DNA from: an uncultured Bacteroidota bacterium
GTDB lineage: Bacteria; Bacteroidota; Bacteroidia; Bacteroidales; FEN-979
Length of the DNA stretch: 32,774 nucleotides
Assembly: GCA_937900965.1 (NCBI GenBank)
Contig: CALCGJ010000031.1
Span: 81,341 to 114,114, forward strand
Direction of reading: 5' to 3'
Shown here: positions 7,443 to 15,268 of the stretch, piece by piece
Position numbering within the stretch: position 1 is the stretch's first letter
Layout of the letters: the number at the start of each line of letters is the position of its first letter
Notes under the pieces: generated by a model
Told to the model about the DNA's origin: nothing
Database searches by the model: none
The model's input: the letters and a program-made list of their open reading frames with translations, nothing else
Made by a program: the position numbers and the translations under genes

Positions 7443-8723
7443 CTATTTTATTTCCACTACCGTTACCTTGTTTTTTCTGATTTCAACGGTGGCTTGCCAG
7501 GGAGAATCACCTTTCAGTGTGATGTGTTGATTTCCTGATGGGGTATTGTATATCATGACGGTGGTATTCGCCAGAATTGTCCGGTAAAAGACCCAATCGA
7601 TATAGAGGTCGCCGGAAAATGAAGATATCACCTTGAGTTCTCCCTCCTTTTCTCCCTTCGGGAGGGTTTGGGATTGAGGAGTAGGAGTGATATCCCCTGT
7701 TGATCGGGTCTCTCCCTGTTGGGAAGTGAAGGGGGTGCTAGAAGAAGCTGGAGTGGTGGGGGCAGGTAGGATGGTGACGGTTGTGGAGTTAGAGGGCCTG
7801 GAATCAGATGAAGATCCCTTACTGCCAACTGCCCCCTGCCCACTGCCAACTGCTGACTGCCCACTGCCCACTGCCGACTGCAAACTGGTAAAGATGATCT
7901 CACCTTTATCCAGCCTGGGATTCTGGATCTTCCCAAACTGGGGATGCTGCGTATTCCGCGAATAGTTAATGACACTTTTTTGCAAATATTCTCCAAGTTC
8001 CGTGCCGGTAATGTATCCATCCCTGTCATTATCGCCATAGCCATCCAGAGCCTGGATAAACTGTTCACAAAAAATGCTTTTATCGGGAACCTGTTCATCT
8101 GCGGATCCGCTTGTAATAAATTGTCTTACGGGTTCAAGCACTTTAGGAGTTAATGGTTCCGGTAATGTTTTTCCTGTAAATAGTGACCCCGAAAAACAGG
8201 CATCAAAGATAAAAAGTGCATGATTCGACTGAATTCGTTTGGAATAGAGATCAAACTGAGCAATCTCAATGGCCCTGGCCTGGAATTTTCCCACATCCAG
8301 GTGGGGCCTGGGGGCATCAACGGGAATCAGGTATCCGATCAGCTCGCCATAACTGGATTTAGCTGTGTAGCCATGGCCTGCATAATATATAACCAGCCGG
8401 TTGCTCCTGTCCTGACCGAAATTTTTAATAAAATCGGTGATGGCATCGTCTAACTGATCCTTTTCGGGATCCCATATTGCCATTACACTGAATCCCTGTT
8501 TTTCAAGGGCAGTTCTGATTTTGTACAGATCGTTTGTCACCCCTGGCAACGCAGGCCATCCATTGTTATAGTTGCTGATGCCTATCAGCAATGCGTAACT
8601 TTGCTGATACAGAGGAAACGTTGTACCACTAATCGTCACATCCAGGTTACCTGGTTCAGGCTGAGTTAAGGCATCCGGGATCAGGAACAAATAAAAGAGC
8701 AGAGACAAATAAACGATTTTCAT
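7443..8723 (-). CDS. Secreted caspase-family (peptidase C14-like) protein with EF-hand loop
   Basis: A 426-residue exported caspase/metacaspase-like protein. The signal peptide covers residues 1-20. The caspase-like domain spans about 42-210, with catalytic His117 in YYAGHGYT and Cys176 in FDACFSGS. Just after it, residues 231-242 (D-N-D-R-D-G-Y-I-T-G-T-E) match the 12-residue EF-hand loop with Asp231, Asp233, Asp235 and Glu242, suggesting calcium binding as in calcium-dependent metacaspases. A low-complexity linker (about 282-365), partly encoded by a 7-base repeat, leads to a C-terminal beta domain of about 60 residues that resembles PEGA-type domains. It starts one base after the stop of the paralogous 8725-10476 gene, so the pair is co-transcribed and probably a tandem duplication. 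Substrate unknown. Confidence 0.9.
   Translation of the reverse strand: MKIVYLSLLFYLFLIPDALTQPEPGNLDVTISGTTFPLYQQSYALLIGISNYNNGWPALPGVTNDLYKIRTALEKQGFSVMAIWDPEKDQLDDAITDFIKNFGQDRSNRLVIYYAGHGYTAKSSYGELIGYLIPVDAPRPHLDVGKFQARAIEIAQFDLYSKRIQSNHALFIFDACFSGSLFTGKTLPEPLTPKVLEPVRQFITSGSADEQVPDKSIFCEQFIQALDGYGDNDRDGYITGTELGEYLQKSVINYSRNTQHPQFGKIQNPRLDKGEIIFTSLQSAVGSGQSAVGSGQGAVGSKGSSSDSRPSNSTTVTILPAPTTPASSSTPFTSQQGETRSTGDITPTPQSQTLPKGEKEGELKVISSFSGDLYIDWVFYRTILANTTVMIYNTPSGNQHITLKGDSPWQATVEIRKNKVTVVEIK
7821..7890. repeat. 7-base tandem repeat, unit ACTGCCN, in a protein linker
   Basis: Ten heptamers in a row from 7821 to 7890, each starting ACTG or CCTG (most often ACTGCCC or ACTGCCA). On the coding minus strand they give a seven-residue repeat of the type QSAVGSG in the linker of the caspase-family protein at 7443-8723. 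Confidence 0.93.
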
Positions 8724-8724
8724 A

Positions 8725-10476
8725 TCACTTTTCTGTAAGAACCAGCCTGAAGCCTACATCGGAATATTTCGCCTCCTCCCTCAGATCGAACCGGGCGGTA
8801 TTTCTCAGCATTGATGCATCGTATTTAAAGCTACCGCCACGAACTGCCCGCTCTTTTCCCTTTTGAGGGCCAGCAGGATTTACATGTGTTCCCCTGGTTT
8901 TATAAAATGATCCATTGAACCAATCACTGCACCACTCGATTACATTGCCACTCATGTCGAAAATTCCCAGTTCATTTGGTTGTTTTGATCCAACAGGATG
9001 GGTCTTTTCCAGGCTGTTCTTTTTCATCCAGCCAGCAGCATCTGCATCATTTCCTCCTGAATAAAGATAGTTCTTGCTTTTATTTCCCCCACGCGACGCA
9101 TATTCCCATTCCGCCTCTGTTGGAAGCCTGTAGTTCTTCCCTGTTTTCTTATTTAACCTGTCAATAAAGAGCTGGATATCAATATAGCTCACGCGCTCCA
9201 CCGGACAACTCAGAAATCCTTCAAATGCACTGGGGTTGCTTCCCATTATCTCCTGCCACTCTTTCTGGGTGACTTCAAACTTGCCAATATAAAAATCATC
9301 AAGTTTGACAAAGTGAGGAGGCTTTTCATCCCCTTTTCCCTTTTTCGAGCCCATCATAAAAGTGCCTCCTTCTACAAACACCATTGGAGTAAATCCATCT
9401 AAATCTTCTTTTTTGATCTTTGTCTCTTCCGGGCGCCTGTCAGGAACTACCGCAACCGGTTCAGCAGCTGGCTTCTGGCGGGAAATCGCATTATCAGAGG
9501 GAGGTGGGGTTGGTTTCCGGCTGGATACAGCATCTCTGGTTGGCGGAGGGGTATTGTATGCAACAGTGGGAGGAGGAGTTGTGGCAGTTACTGCAGGAAT
9601 AACCGCTGTTGAAGCATCAGAAACCGGGAAAACAAAATCGCCCTTATCGAGATTTGGACTGCGGATCTTGCCATATTGCGGGTGCTGCATATTTCGGGTA
9701 TAATTCACGACAGTCGATTGAAGAAACTCACCCAGTTCACTCCCTGTGATGTAGTTGTTTCGATCGTAATCTGCTTCACCGTCAAGTGCCCTGACAAACT
9801 GATCGGCAAAGACACTCTTATCAGGCACCATCTCTTCGGCACTGCCACTGGTAATAAATTGCCGGACAGGAAGTGTAGTCTTGTAGGTGATGATCTCGGG
9901 AATAGCACGTGTGCTTGAGAATAGTGATCCCGAGAAGCAGGCATCAAAAATAAACAGGGCATGTTTGGCCTGAAGTCGTCGTGCAAATATCTCAACCTGG
10001 GCCATCTCCATGGCGGAGTTCTGGAAACCGGCCGGATCGTAATTTGGATTTGGAGCATTAACAGGGACAATATACCCTAACTCCTCTCCGTAATTGGTCT
10101 TCAGCGTATATCCATGACCGGCATAGAAGAAAAGTAACCGGTTGTCCACATTCTGGCCATATTTTGTAATAAAATCTGCGAAAGCCCTGTAAAGCTGCTC
10201 TGAAGTTGGATTCATCACGATATCAACCGTAAATCCGTTTCGGCCAAGAGCCTCCTTTACAAGATTTACTTCAGTCCTGACTCCCGGAAGCTGGGTCCAT
10301 CCTGAAAGATAATCAGAGGCGCCAATAATCAATGCATGGCTGTTACTGTAAAGGGTTGTTGGTTTTCCGTCAAGCTGGACCAGCACGGGTTTCATTCCGC
10401 GATCCTGAGCATATGAGACATTCACTGTGCAAAGTGTACAGGAAAATAGAACCAATAAAAAAAAGATGGATTTCAT
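8725..10476 (-). CDS. Secreted caspase-family protein fused to an FGE-sulfatase-like domain
   Basis: A 583-residue exported protein. The ATG at 10476 is chosen because it opens on a signal peptide (residues 1-23, ending SYAQ); the longer frame to 10629 crosses the promoter. The caspase-like domain (about 45-210) carries His121 in FYAGHGYT and Cys180 in FDACFSGS. Residues 236-247 (D-Y-D-R-N-N-Y-I-T-G-S-E) form an EF-hand-like loop. A Pro/Thr-rich linker (about 290-350) leads to a formylglycine-generating-enzyme-like domain at 366-580 (EGGTFMMGS, EVTQKEWQEIMG, RLPTEAEWEYASRGG, DMSGNVIEWCSDW, RGGSF, GFRL). The pair of cysteines that binds copper in true FGE is absent near RFDLREE...DVGFRL, so this half is probably a binding domain. 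First gene of a two-gene operon with its paralogue. Confidence 0.92.
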   Translation of the reverse strand: MKSIFFLLVLFSCTLCTVNVSYAQDRGMKPVLVQLDGKPTTLYSNSHALIIGASDYLSGWTQLPGVRTEVNLVKEALGRNGFTVDIVMNPTSEQLYRAFADFITKYGQNVDNRLLFFYAGHGYTLKTNYGEELGYIVPVNAPNPNYDPAGFQNSAMEMAQVEIFARRLQAKHALFIFDACFSGSLFSSTRAIPEIITYKTTLPVRQFITSGSAEEMVPDKSVFADQFVRALDGEADYDRNNYITGSELGEFLQSTVVNYTRNMQHPQYGKIRSPNLDKGDFVFPVSDASTAVIPAVTATTPPPTVAYNTPPPTRDAVSSRKPTPPPSDNAISRQKPAAEPVAVVPDRRPEETKIKKEDLDGFTPMVFVEGGTFMMGSKKGKGDEKPPHFVKLDDFYIGKFEVTQKEWQEIMGSNPSAFEGFLSCPVERVSYIDIQLFIDRLNKKTGKNYRLPTEAEWEYASRGGNKSKNYLYSGGNDADAAGWMKKNSLEKTHPVGSKQPNELGIFDMSGNVIEWCSDWFNGSFYKTRGTHVNPAGPQKGKERAVRGGSFKYDASMLRNTARFDLREEAKYSDVGFRLVLTEK

Positions 10477-10498
10477 TGCAGTGGTCGTTGAACTGTAG

Positions 10499-10529
10499 CA
10501 AATATAAATAAAACACATGCGTTTTGCAA
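10499..10529 (-). promoter_or_regulatory. Promoter for the caspase-family operon
   Basis: On the minus strand: TTG (10529-10527), 20 bases, then TATATTTG (10506-10499), a full -7 match. It lies 23 bases before the ATG at 10476, giving a leader of about 15 bases, and supports the shorter start. Confidence 0.6.
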
Positions 10530-10550
10530 CTTGAAATAGTTCAATTGTTG
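10527..10550. repeat. Inverted repeat in the divergent intergenic region
   Basis: TTGAA-ATAG-TTCAA is a perfect five-base dyad at 10531-10544, and outer CAA/TTG bases extend it to 10527-10550. It overlaps the -33 of the caspase operon and lies just upstream of the -7 of the TPR gene, so it could be a shared operator. The arms are short. Confidence 0.3.
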
Positions 10551-10561
10551 TGAAATTTCTG

Positions 10562-10569
10562 TAAATTTG
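10562..10569 (+). promoter_or_regulatory. Candidate -7 element for the TPR gene
   Basis: TAAATTTG matches TAnnTTTG in full. The TTG at 10567, which could be read as an in-frame start, lies inside this element, so the ATG at 10588 is the better start. No TTG is found 17-23 bases upstream. Confidence 0.4.
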
Positions 10570-10587
10570 ATAACAAAAACAGGTTTG

Positions 10588-12780
10588 ATGACCCATAAAG
10601 AGATCGAGAAGAGTATTCGTGGATTGCACCGGGATGTGGCGGCGAGAAGGCTGGTGTTTGCAATAGAGGCACTGAAAGAACTGATCCGGTTAAGTACGGG
10701 ATCAGACTATTTTTATAAACTTCAATCCATTGAGGATAACTACCGTAATCTTCTGAAATATTCGTTTGAAGGATATGCTGATCCCAGGCGTGATGAGATC
10801 CTATGCTCCATTGAGGCCGCTATTCTTAACCTGACTGATGAGTTGACGGGTCATTTGCTTGAGGACTTTTTCCCAAACCAGAAGTTGACCCGCGACCTGC
10901 TCAACCATGAGTTTGGAACTGATCCCTCAACCATTGCCGCAAGGATCGACGATATATTCATTTCACATGAAGTTTCCGAACTGATTGAGCGCGAAGCAAC
11001 TCACTCCTCTCCTGTTTCTGATTCCATATTCAGTCTGATATGGCTATCCCGGGAACTGCAGGATTACCACATCCGGCTGATCCGGCATTTCAACCAGGAC
11101 GATAATGTAGAATGGCATGAAAAGTGCATGGTTGTCAGCTCACTGACACTCAGCCTGCTCTCTTATTTTGATCCGCAGAAGATCGAACTGCTGTCGGAAT
11201 TCATTCAAAAGCACCAAAGTCAGGTCTATCACAGGGCCCTCACCGGCTTTGTTCTGGCGCTGTTTTTATACAATGAGCGAATCAGGTTTTACCCCGAATT
11301 GGTGAAAATCATAGATAATCTTGCAGGTGAAGAAGATATCAGGAAAGATGTGGAAGCCATCATCCTTCAGCTATTAATGGCTGGTGAAACCGAGCGGATT
11401 ACCAAAGAGTTTGAACAGGAGGTTCTGCCTGATATGCAGAAGATGATGCCCAAACTGGGAGATAAACTGCAACTCGACGAGGTAGTGGATGAGGATCCGG
11501 AGGGGGAGAATCCTGTTTGGAAAGAGATGATTGACGAGGTGCCCGGTTTGTTTGAGAAGATCGAGAAGTTTTCACGGATGCAGATGGAGGGGGCGGATGT
11601 TTTCATGAGCACCTTTTCCATGCTGAAACGGTTTGATTTCTTTAACAGAATGCGCAATTGGTTCGTTCCTTTCTATCATGAACACCCATCGCTGCATGAA
11701 GGCGGAGACGTGGATAAGGAGATCCGGACACGCCTGACTGAGGGGTTGGAGAAAGCCTTCTATATATGCAATTCCGACAAGTACTCCTTTGCGCTAAACT
11801 TCAAGGCGATTCCATCTCAGCAGCGTTCTATGATCGTCACTCATTTTGAAGCGGAACTTGAACAGATGAAAGAGATGGCATCCGAAGAGGAGATTCTTGA
11901 TCCTGCTATGATCTCAAATGCCATTTTTACCCAGTATATCCAGGACCTATACCGGTTTTACAAACTCTATCCCCAAAAGGAGGAGTTTGACGATATCTTC
12001 AAATGGAAGCTCCGTTACACCGGATTGGGATTTCTGCAACGGTTTTCCGATCAGGAGAGTTTTCCAGAGCAACTGGCTGCCTTTTACTTCTCCAGGGACC
12101 ATTGGGATGAGGCGATTGCCCTGTATACCTATCAGAAAACGACAGGAAAACCCAGCAGTCAACTATACCAGAAGCTCGGCTATGCATGGCAAAAAAATAA
12201 ACAATGGGAAGAGGCACTCAACGCTTATAAGAAGGCGGAACTCTTTGACACTGACCGTTTATGGGTTCTGAAAAAACTGGTCTGGTGCTCTATCCGGCTG
12301 GAGGATTACACAGGAGCGCTTGCTTATCTCCTGGAGGCGGTGAAGCTGCAACCTGATGACCTGAACCTGCTGTCGCAGGCCGGACAGTGTCATCTGAATC
12401 TAAAAGACTACAGTAAGGCAATCCGCTATTACAGTCAGGTATGGAGTGCCTCACCGGGAAATATGAAGGCACTACGGCCGATAGCATACTGTAAATTCAC
12501 CCTTGGACTTATCGAAGAGGCGGCAGAATCTTATAAGGAGATCATGGAATCAGGAGAAACCAATACTCCCTATGATTTCATGAATGCAGGACATGTAGCT
12601 TTGTGCCTGAGAGAAAAGGAGATGGCACTGAACCACTACAAATCAGCATTAGGCTTGAAAGGTTTTACAAAGGAGTTGTTTGTTGAAGCATTCGAAGAGG
12701 ACTCTCCCTATTTGATGCAACACGGCATCAGGGAAGAGGATATACCATTAATCATCGATTATCTGTTCTTCCCGGGCTGA
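10588..12780 (+). CDS. Cytosolic tetratricopeptide-repeat protein
   Basis: A 730-residue protein without signal peptide or membrane segment, probably cytosolic. About 480 N-terminal residues are helical and acidic and match nothing I recognise; they include an acidic stretch near 290-320. From about 493 to 705 there are five or so TPR units (for example AAFYFSRDHWDEAIALY, LGYAWQKNKQWEEALNAYKKA, RLEDYTGALAYLLEAVKLQPDD, LKDYSKAIRYYSQVWSASPGN), which form a protein-binding superhelix. It is divergent from the caspase operon and shares a 111-base intergenic region with it, which may mean joint control. It ends six bases from the convergent LruC-type gene, with no terminator between. TPR assignment is firm; partner unknown. 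Confidence 0.88.
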   Translation: MTHKEIEKSIRGLHRDVAARRLVFAIEALKELIRLSTGSDYFYKLQSIEDNYRNLLKYSFEGYADPRRDEILCSIEAAILNLTDELTGHLLEDFFPNQKLTRDLLNHEFGTDPSTIAARIDDIFISHEVSELIEREATHSSPVSDSIFSLIWLSRELQDYHIRLIRHFNQDDNVEWHEKCMVVSSLTLSLLSYFDPQKIELLSEFIQKHQSQVYHRALTGFVLALFLYNERIRFYPELVKIIDNLAGEEDIRKDVEAIILQLLMAGETERITKEFEQEVLPDMQKMMPKLGDKLQLDEVVDEDPEGENPVWKEMIDEVPGLFEKIEKFSRMQMEGADVFMSTFSMLKRFDFFNRMRNWFVPFYHEHPSLHEGGDVDKEIRTRLTEGLEKAFYICNSDKYSFALNFKAIPSQQRSMIVTHFEAELEQMKEMASEEEILDPAMISNAIFTQYIQDLYRFYKLYPQKEEFDDIFKWKLRYTGLGFLQRFSDQESFPEQLAAFYFSRDHWDEAIALYTYQKTTGKPSSQLYQKLGYAWQKNKQWEEALNAYKKAELFDTDRLWVLKKLVWCSIRLEDYTGALAYLLEAVKLQPDDLNLLSQAGQCHLNLKDYSKAIRYYSQVWSASPGNMKALRPIAYCKFTLGLIEEAAESYKEIMESGETNTPYDFMNAGHVALCLREKEMALNHYKSALGLKGFTKELFVEAFEEDSPYLMQHGIREEDIPLIIDYLFFPG

Positions 12781-12786
12781 GGATTC

Positions 12787-14688
12787 CTAATAGAGTTCTG
12801 AATCATTCCTGTACCCTGGTTTATCCTGGTACCAGTCATCATAAAAGAGCCCTTTACTTTCAGCCCATTCCACGAAATGATTGTAAGCATCAACGATCTC
12901 TGTCTGCTCTTTGGGGTAGGCAAAACTTTCATAGATATTGATCGCCCAGGGCAGGTTGTTTGAGGTTTTATAATACTTCCCTGTTACCAGGTCGCTATCG
13001 TCCTGTCCTTGCCCAAAATAGCTTTGATCTGCCAGACTTGTCGGAGGTTTGTCAGGGAGGTGCACCTCTATATCGCGGTTCAGGTCAACGATAAGGAACG
13101 GATTGAACTGCTCGATGCCCACCTGGTCTTTTGTATAGGTCAGTGATGTGAATTCCATATATATATCGACAGTAACCGGAGTTACATATGGTCCAGTGGG
13201 GTCGGTGTTTACTCCAACACCGGTCCCCGGCCACGGCATAAGCCTGTATGCATCATCCCAGACAATAATTGTTGGCCGGGTTTGTCCCAATTCAAGACCG
13301 TTTGCACCATCAAGAGCAATATAACTCCCTCCCCCAATATTGCTGCCTGACACATCAAGATGTGCCGGACTTACATTGTCATTTGGAAGCTGAAATCCAA
13401 ACCCGTTGTGTAATGTAGCGCCAAAAGCTTTGATGATAAAGGTGGCAAAGATCTCAACGACTTTGTTTGAAGCATTGCTCACCGTCTTGAAACGGTAGTC
13501 GCATACCAGGTCGTTAAAGTCATAATCTCCCTTTCCCGGCCACAGGTCTTCATAGGCCAGGGTTCCATATCCGGGAGCAGGATAAAAATTATTGAATGCA
13601 CGTGTGGCATCTGTTGGATAATCATCATCCACATCGGCAACACCATCACCATCGGTATCTACAGGAGCCGCTGAAGATTCATATGGGCCCATATCCACTG
13701 TTCCTTCCTGAATCCGTGTATTGCCGTCAAGATCCGTAACGGTAGCCATCCATCCTGCATTCAGACCGGTGTTGATACAAGGTGACCCTGCCTGGAGATG
13801 ATAATCCTCTGAACCCGGGGCAATGCTTACAAACATGGGTAAAGCAGAGATGCAGTTTGTACTGTAACCACCCGGAATTGCAGGTGTAGAGTTACAGTTG
13901 TAGTAATGGTATCCACTACCATTAACAGTATAATTGGCGCTTCCGGTATTGTAATAGATGATTGTATTGTAGATCTGGCTGTTGTTGCGTGTACGGATCC
14001 CTGCACCATCCGGACAGGAGTTATTCACTATCACGCAGTTGTATACCGTTCCGGCATTCCAGATGTTAATTCCACCCCCATATTGTATTGATGTATTCCC
14101 GGTCACCTCACAGTTCCGTGCAGTCCCTCCGTTTAACAACCGGATGCCTCCTCCATATCCGTTGGCCCCATTATTACTGGCAAGATTATCAAATATTTTA
14201 CAGTTCTGTACAAGACCACTGTTGTCAATGGCTACACCACCGCCATCACGTGCCTGGTTTTCGGTAATGATACAATTTTGTACAGTCCCTCCACTGATGA
14301 TGTGTACACCACCACCAAAGGAACCAGGGTTGTACCCATTTCTGATTGTGAACCCATCCACCACGGCATCAGCATGGTTAATTTCGAAACATTTGGTGGC
14401 GTTATTGCCATCCACGATAACTGCGGATGATCCATTGATGCTTCGGATTGTGATCCCGATTGTTACCGTGATCTTTGAAGATAAAACATAGGTCCCGTCA
14501 TCCACCAGGATCAGATCTCCGGCAGTGGATGCCCCGATCGCTGTCTGGAAGGAGTTGGCTGCAGTAGCCAGGCTAGTATAAGGAGCTGTATTACTTCCGG
14601 AAGGTGACACATAGCGGGTAGTTGCGAACAGGGTTCCCGAAATTGTCAGCAACAGAATTAACGCGGTCAGTATTGATTTCGTTTTCAT
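12787..14688 (-). CDS. Secreted beta-helix protein with choice-of-anchor Q and LruC-type domains
   Basis: A 633-residue exported protein. Signal peptide 1-22. Residues 25-290 form a right-handed parallel beta-helix: YVSPSGSN start, then repeated G-V-NC-I--N units with Gly-Gly-Gly turns. About 295-338 fit the choice-of-anchor Q pattern (AGSPCINTG, TDLDGNTRIQEGTVDMGPYE). D344 to D356 is a type-3 calcium-binding-like stretch (DTDGDGVADVDDDYP). The rest (about 370-630) has the LruC-type motif DLWPGKGDYDFNDLVCDYRF, known from leptospiral and Bacteroidota surface proteins. No T9SS sorting domain is present, so surface placement would need another route. It follows the 14700-15074 lipoprotein gene by 11 bases, a likely operon. 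Function unknown. Confidence 0.88.
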   Translation of the reverse strand: MKTKSILTALILLLTISGTLFATTRYVSPSGSNTAPYTSLATAANSFQTAIGASTAGDLILVDDGTYVLSSKITVTIGITIRSINGSSAVIVDGNNATKCFEINHADAVVDGFTIRNGYNPGSFGGGVHIISGGTVQNCIITENQARDGGGVAIDNSGLVQNCKIFDNLASNNGANGYGGGIRLLNGGTARNCEVTGNTSIQYGGGINIWNAGTVYNCVIVNNSCPDGAGIRTRNNSQIYNTIIYYNTGSANYTVNGSGYHYYNCNSTPAIPGGYSTNCISALPMFVSIAPGSEDYHLQAGSPCINTGLNAGWMATVTDLDGNTRIQEGTVDMGPYESSAAPVDTDGDGVADVDDDYPTDATRAFNNFYPAPGYGTLAYEDLWPGKGDYDFNDLVCDYRFKTVSNASNKVVEIFATFIIKAFGATLHNGFGFQLPNDNVSPAHLDVSGSNIGGGSYIALDGANGLELGQTRPTIIVWDDAYRLMPWPGTGVGVNTDPTGPYVTPVTVDIYMEFTSLTYTKDQVGIEQFNPFLIVDLNRDIEVHLPDKPPTSLADQSYFGQGQDDSDLVTGKYYKTSNNLPWAINIYESFAYPKEQTEIVDAYNHFVEWAESKGLFYDDWYQDKPGYRNDSELY

Positions 14689-14699
14689 GATGCCTCTTT

Positions 14700-15074
14700 T
14701 TATTTAAAGTTATAGTCCAACCTGTTACCATTAATAGAAACGACATGAACCACACCTTTGAAGGTAAGTTTTACCTCACGAATATACGAAGGGACAGTGA
14801 TTTCTGTTGTAAAGCCAGAGCCGGAAGATACCATCCCTTTGTAAAAATTAAAGTCTCCTTCAACCGGTTTGATATATACGACACCAGTGCTTATTGTTGT
14901 CAGACTGACATCAATGATTTTTGTGGTTTCCCAGGAAAAATCCGGCCCGGTGTTGATCTCTGACATTGGCTTCGTTTCACCTGCAAATTCCTCCTTCGGA
15001 TCTTGCTTGCGACAGGAGGTCGTCAGGAATGACACAACAACCAATATGACCGATATAAATTTCAGCGTTTTCAT
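14700..15074 (-). CDS. Small lipoprotein of unknown function
   Basis: A 124-residue protein with a lipoprotein signal peptide: MKTLKF, hydrophobic core, lipobox LTTSC with Cys21 followed by RKQD. The mature part is about 100 residues, mostly beta strand, and ends RLDYNFK. No family is recognised. It is the first gene of a probable operon with the LruC-type protein, so it may help to place or hold that protein at the envelope; this is inference from position only. Confidence 0.82.
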   Translation of the reverse strand: MKTLKFISVILVVVSFLTTSCRKQDPKEEFAGETKPMSEINTGPDFSWETTKIIDVSLTTISTGVVYIKPVEGDFNFYKGMVSSGSGFTTEITVPSYIREVKLTFKGVVHVVSINGNRLDYNFK

Positions 15075-15108
15075 AGCGTTTCTTCTTTAAAAATAGATTT
15101 CCACGCTA

Positions 15109-15139
15109 TAAAATTACATTGCGAACATCGTCATATCAA
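15109..15139 (-). promoter_or_regulatory. Candidate promoter for the lipoprotein/LruC operon
   Basis: On the minus strand: TTG (15139-15137), 20 bases, then TAATTTTA (15116-15109), one mismatch from TAnnTTTG. The start codon is at 15074, so the leader would be about 25-30 bases. Confidence 0.3.
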
Positions 15140-15208
15140 CTACCAATAAGTATCTGTAGTCAGTGATCTCGTAACTGTATTACTTTTCCTTAAAAATGTG
15201 TATGTGAT

Positions 15209-15227
15209 TTTCGGCGGATTACCGAAA
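15209..15227 (-). terminator. Possible weak terminator of the decarboxylase gene
   Basis: TTTCGG at 15209-15214 pairs with CCGAAA at 15222-15227 around a seven-base loop, 42 bases past the stop at 15269. No T-run follows on the minus strand, so it may only be a 3' hairpin. Confidence 0.25.
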
Positions 15228-15268
15228 TAACTGAATTACAGGCATTTTATAAACAGGAAGGTGAGGCT

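Noticed and set aside
7821-7890. Repeat array as a CRISPR
   Set aside because: The heptamers are directly joined, with no spacers, and encode protein; no cas gene is near.
7687-7965. Plus-strand frame opposite the caspase linker
   Set aside because: It only mirrors the repeat-rich linker and has no signal, domain or promoter.
8725-9400. Active formylglycine-generating enzyme
   Set aside because: The copper-binding Cys pair is missing, and no sulfatase gene is nearby.
10477-10629. N-terminal extension of the caspase/FGE-like protein to 10629
   Set aside because: It would cross the promoter and put 51 residues before a good signal peptide.
13906-14491. Plus-strand frames opposite the beta-helix gene
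   Set aside because: They are shadows of the repetitive Gly-rich helix on the minus strand and match no family.
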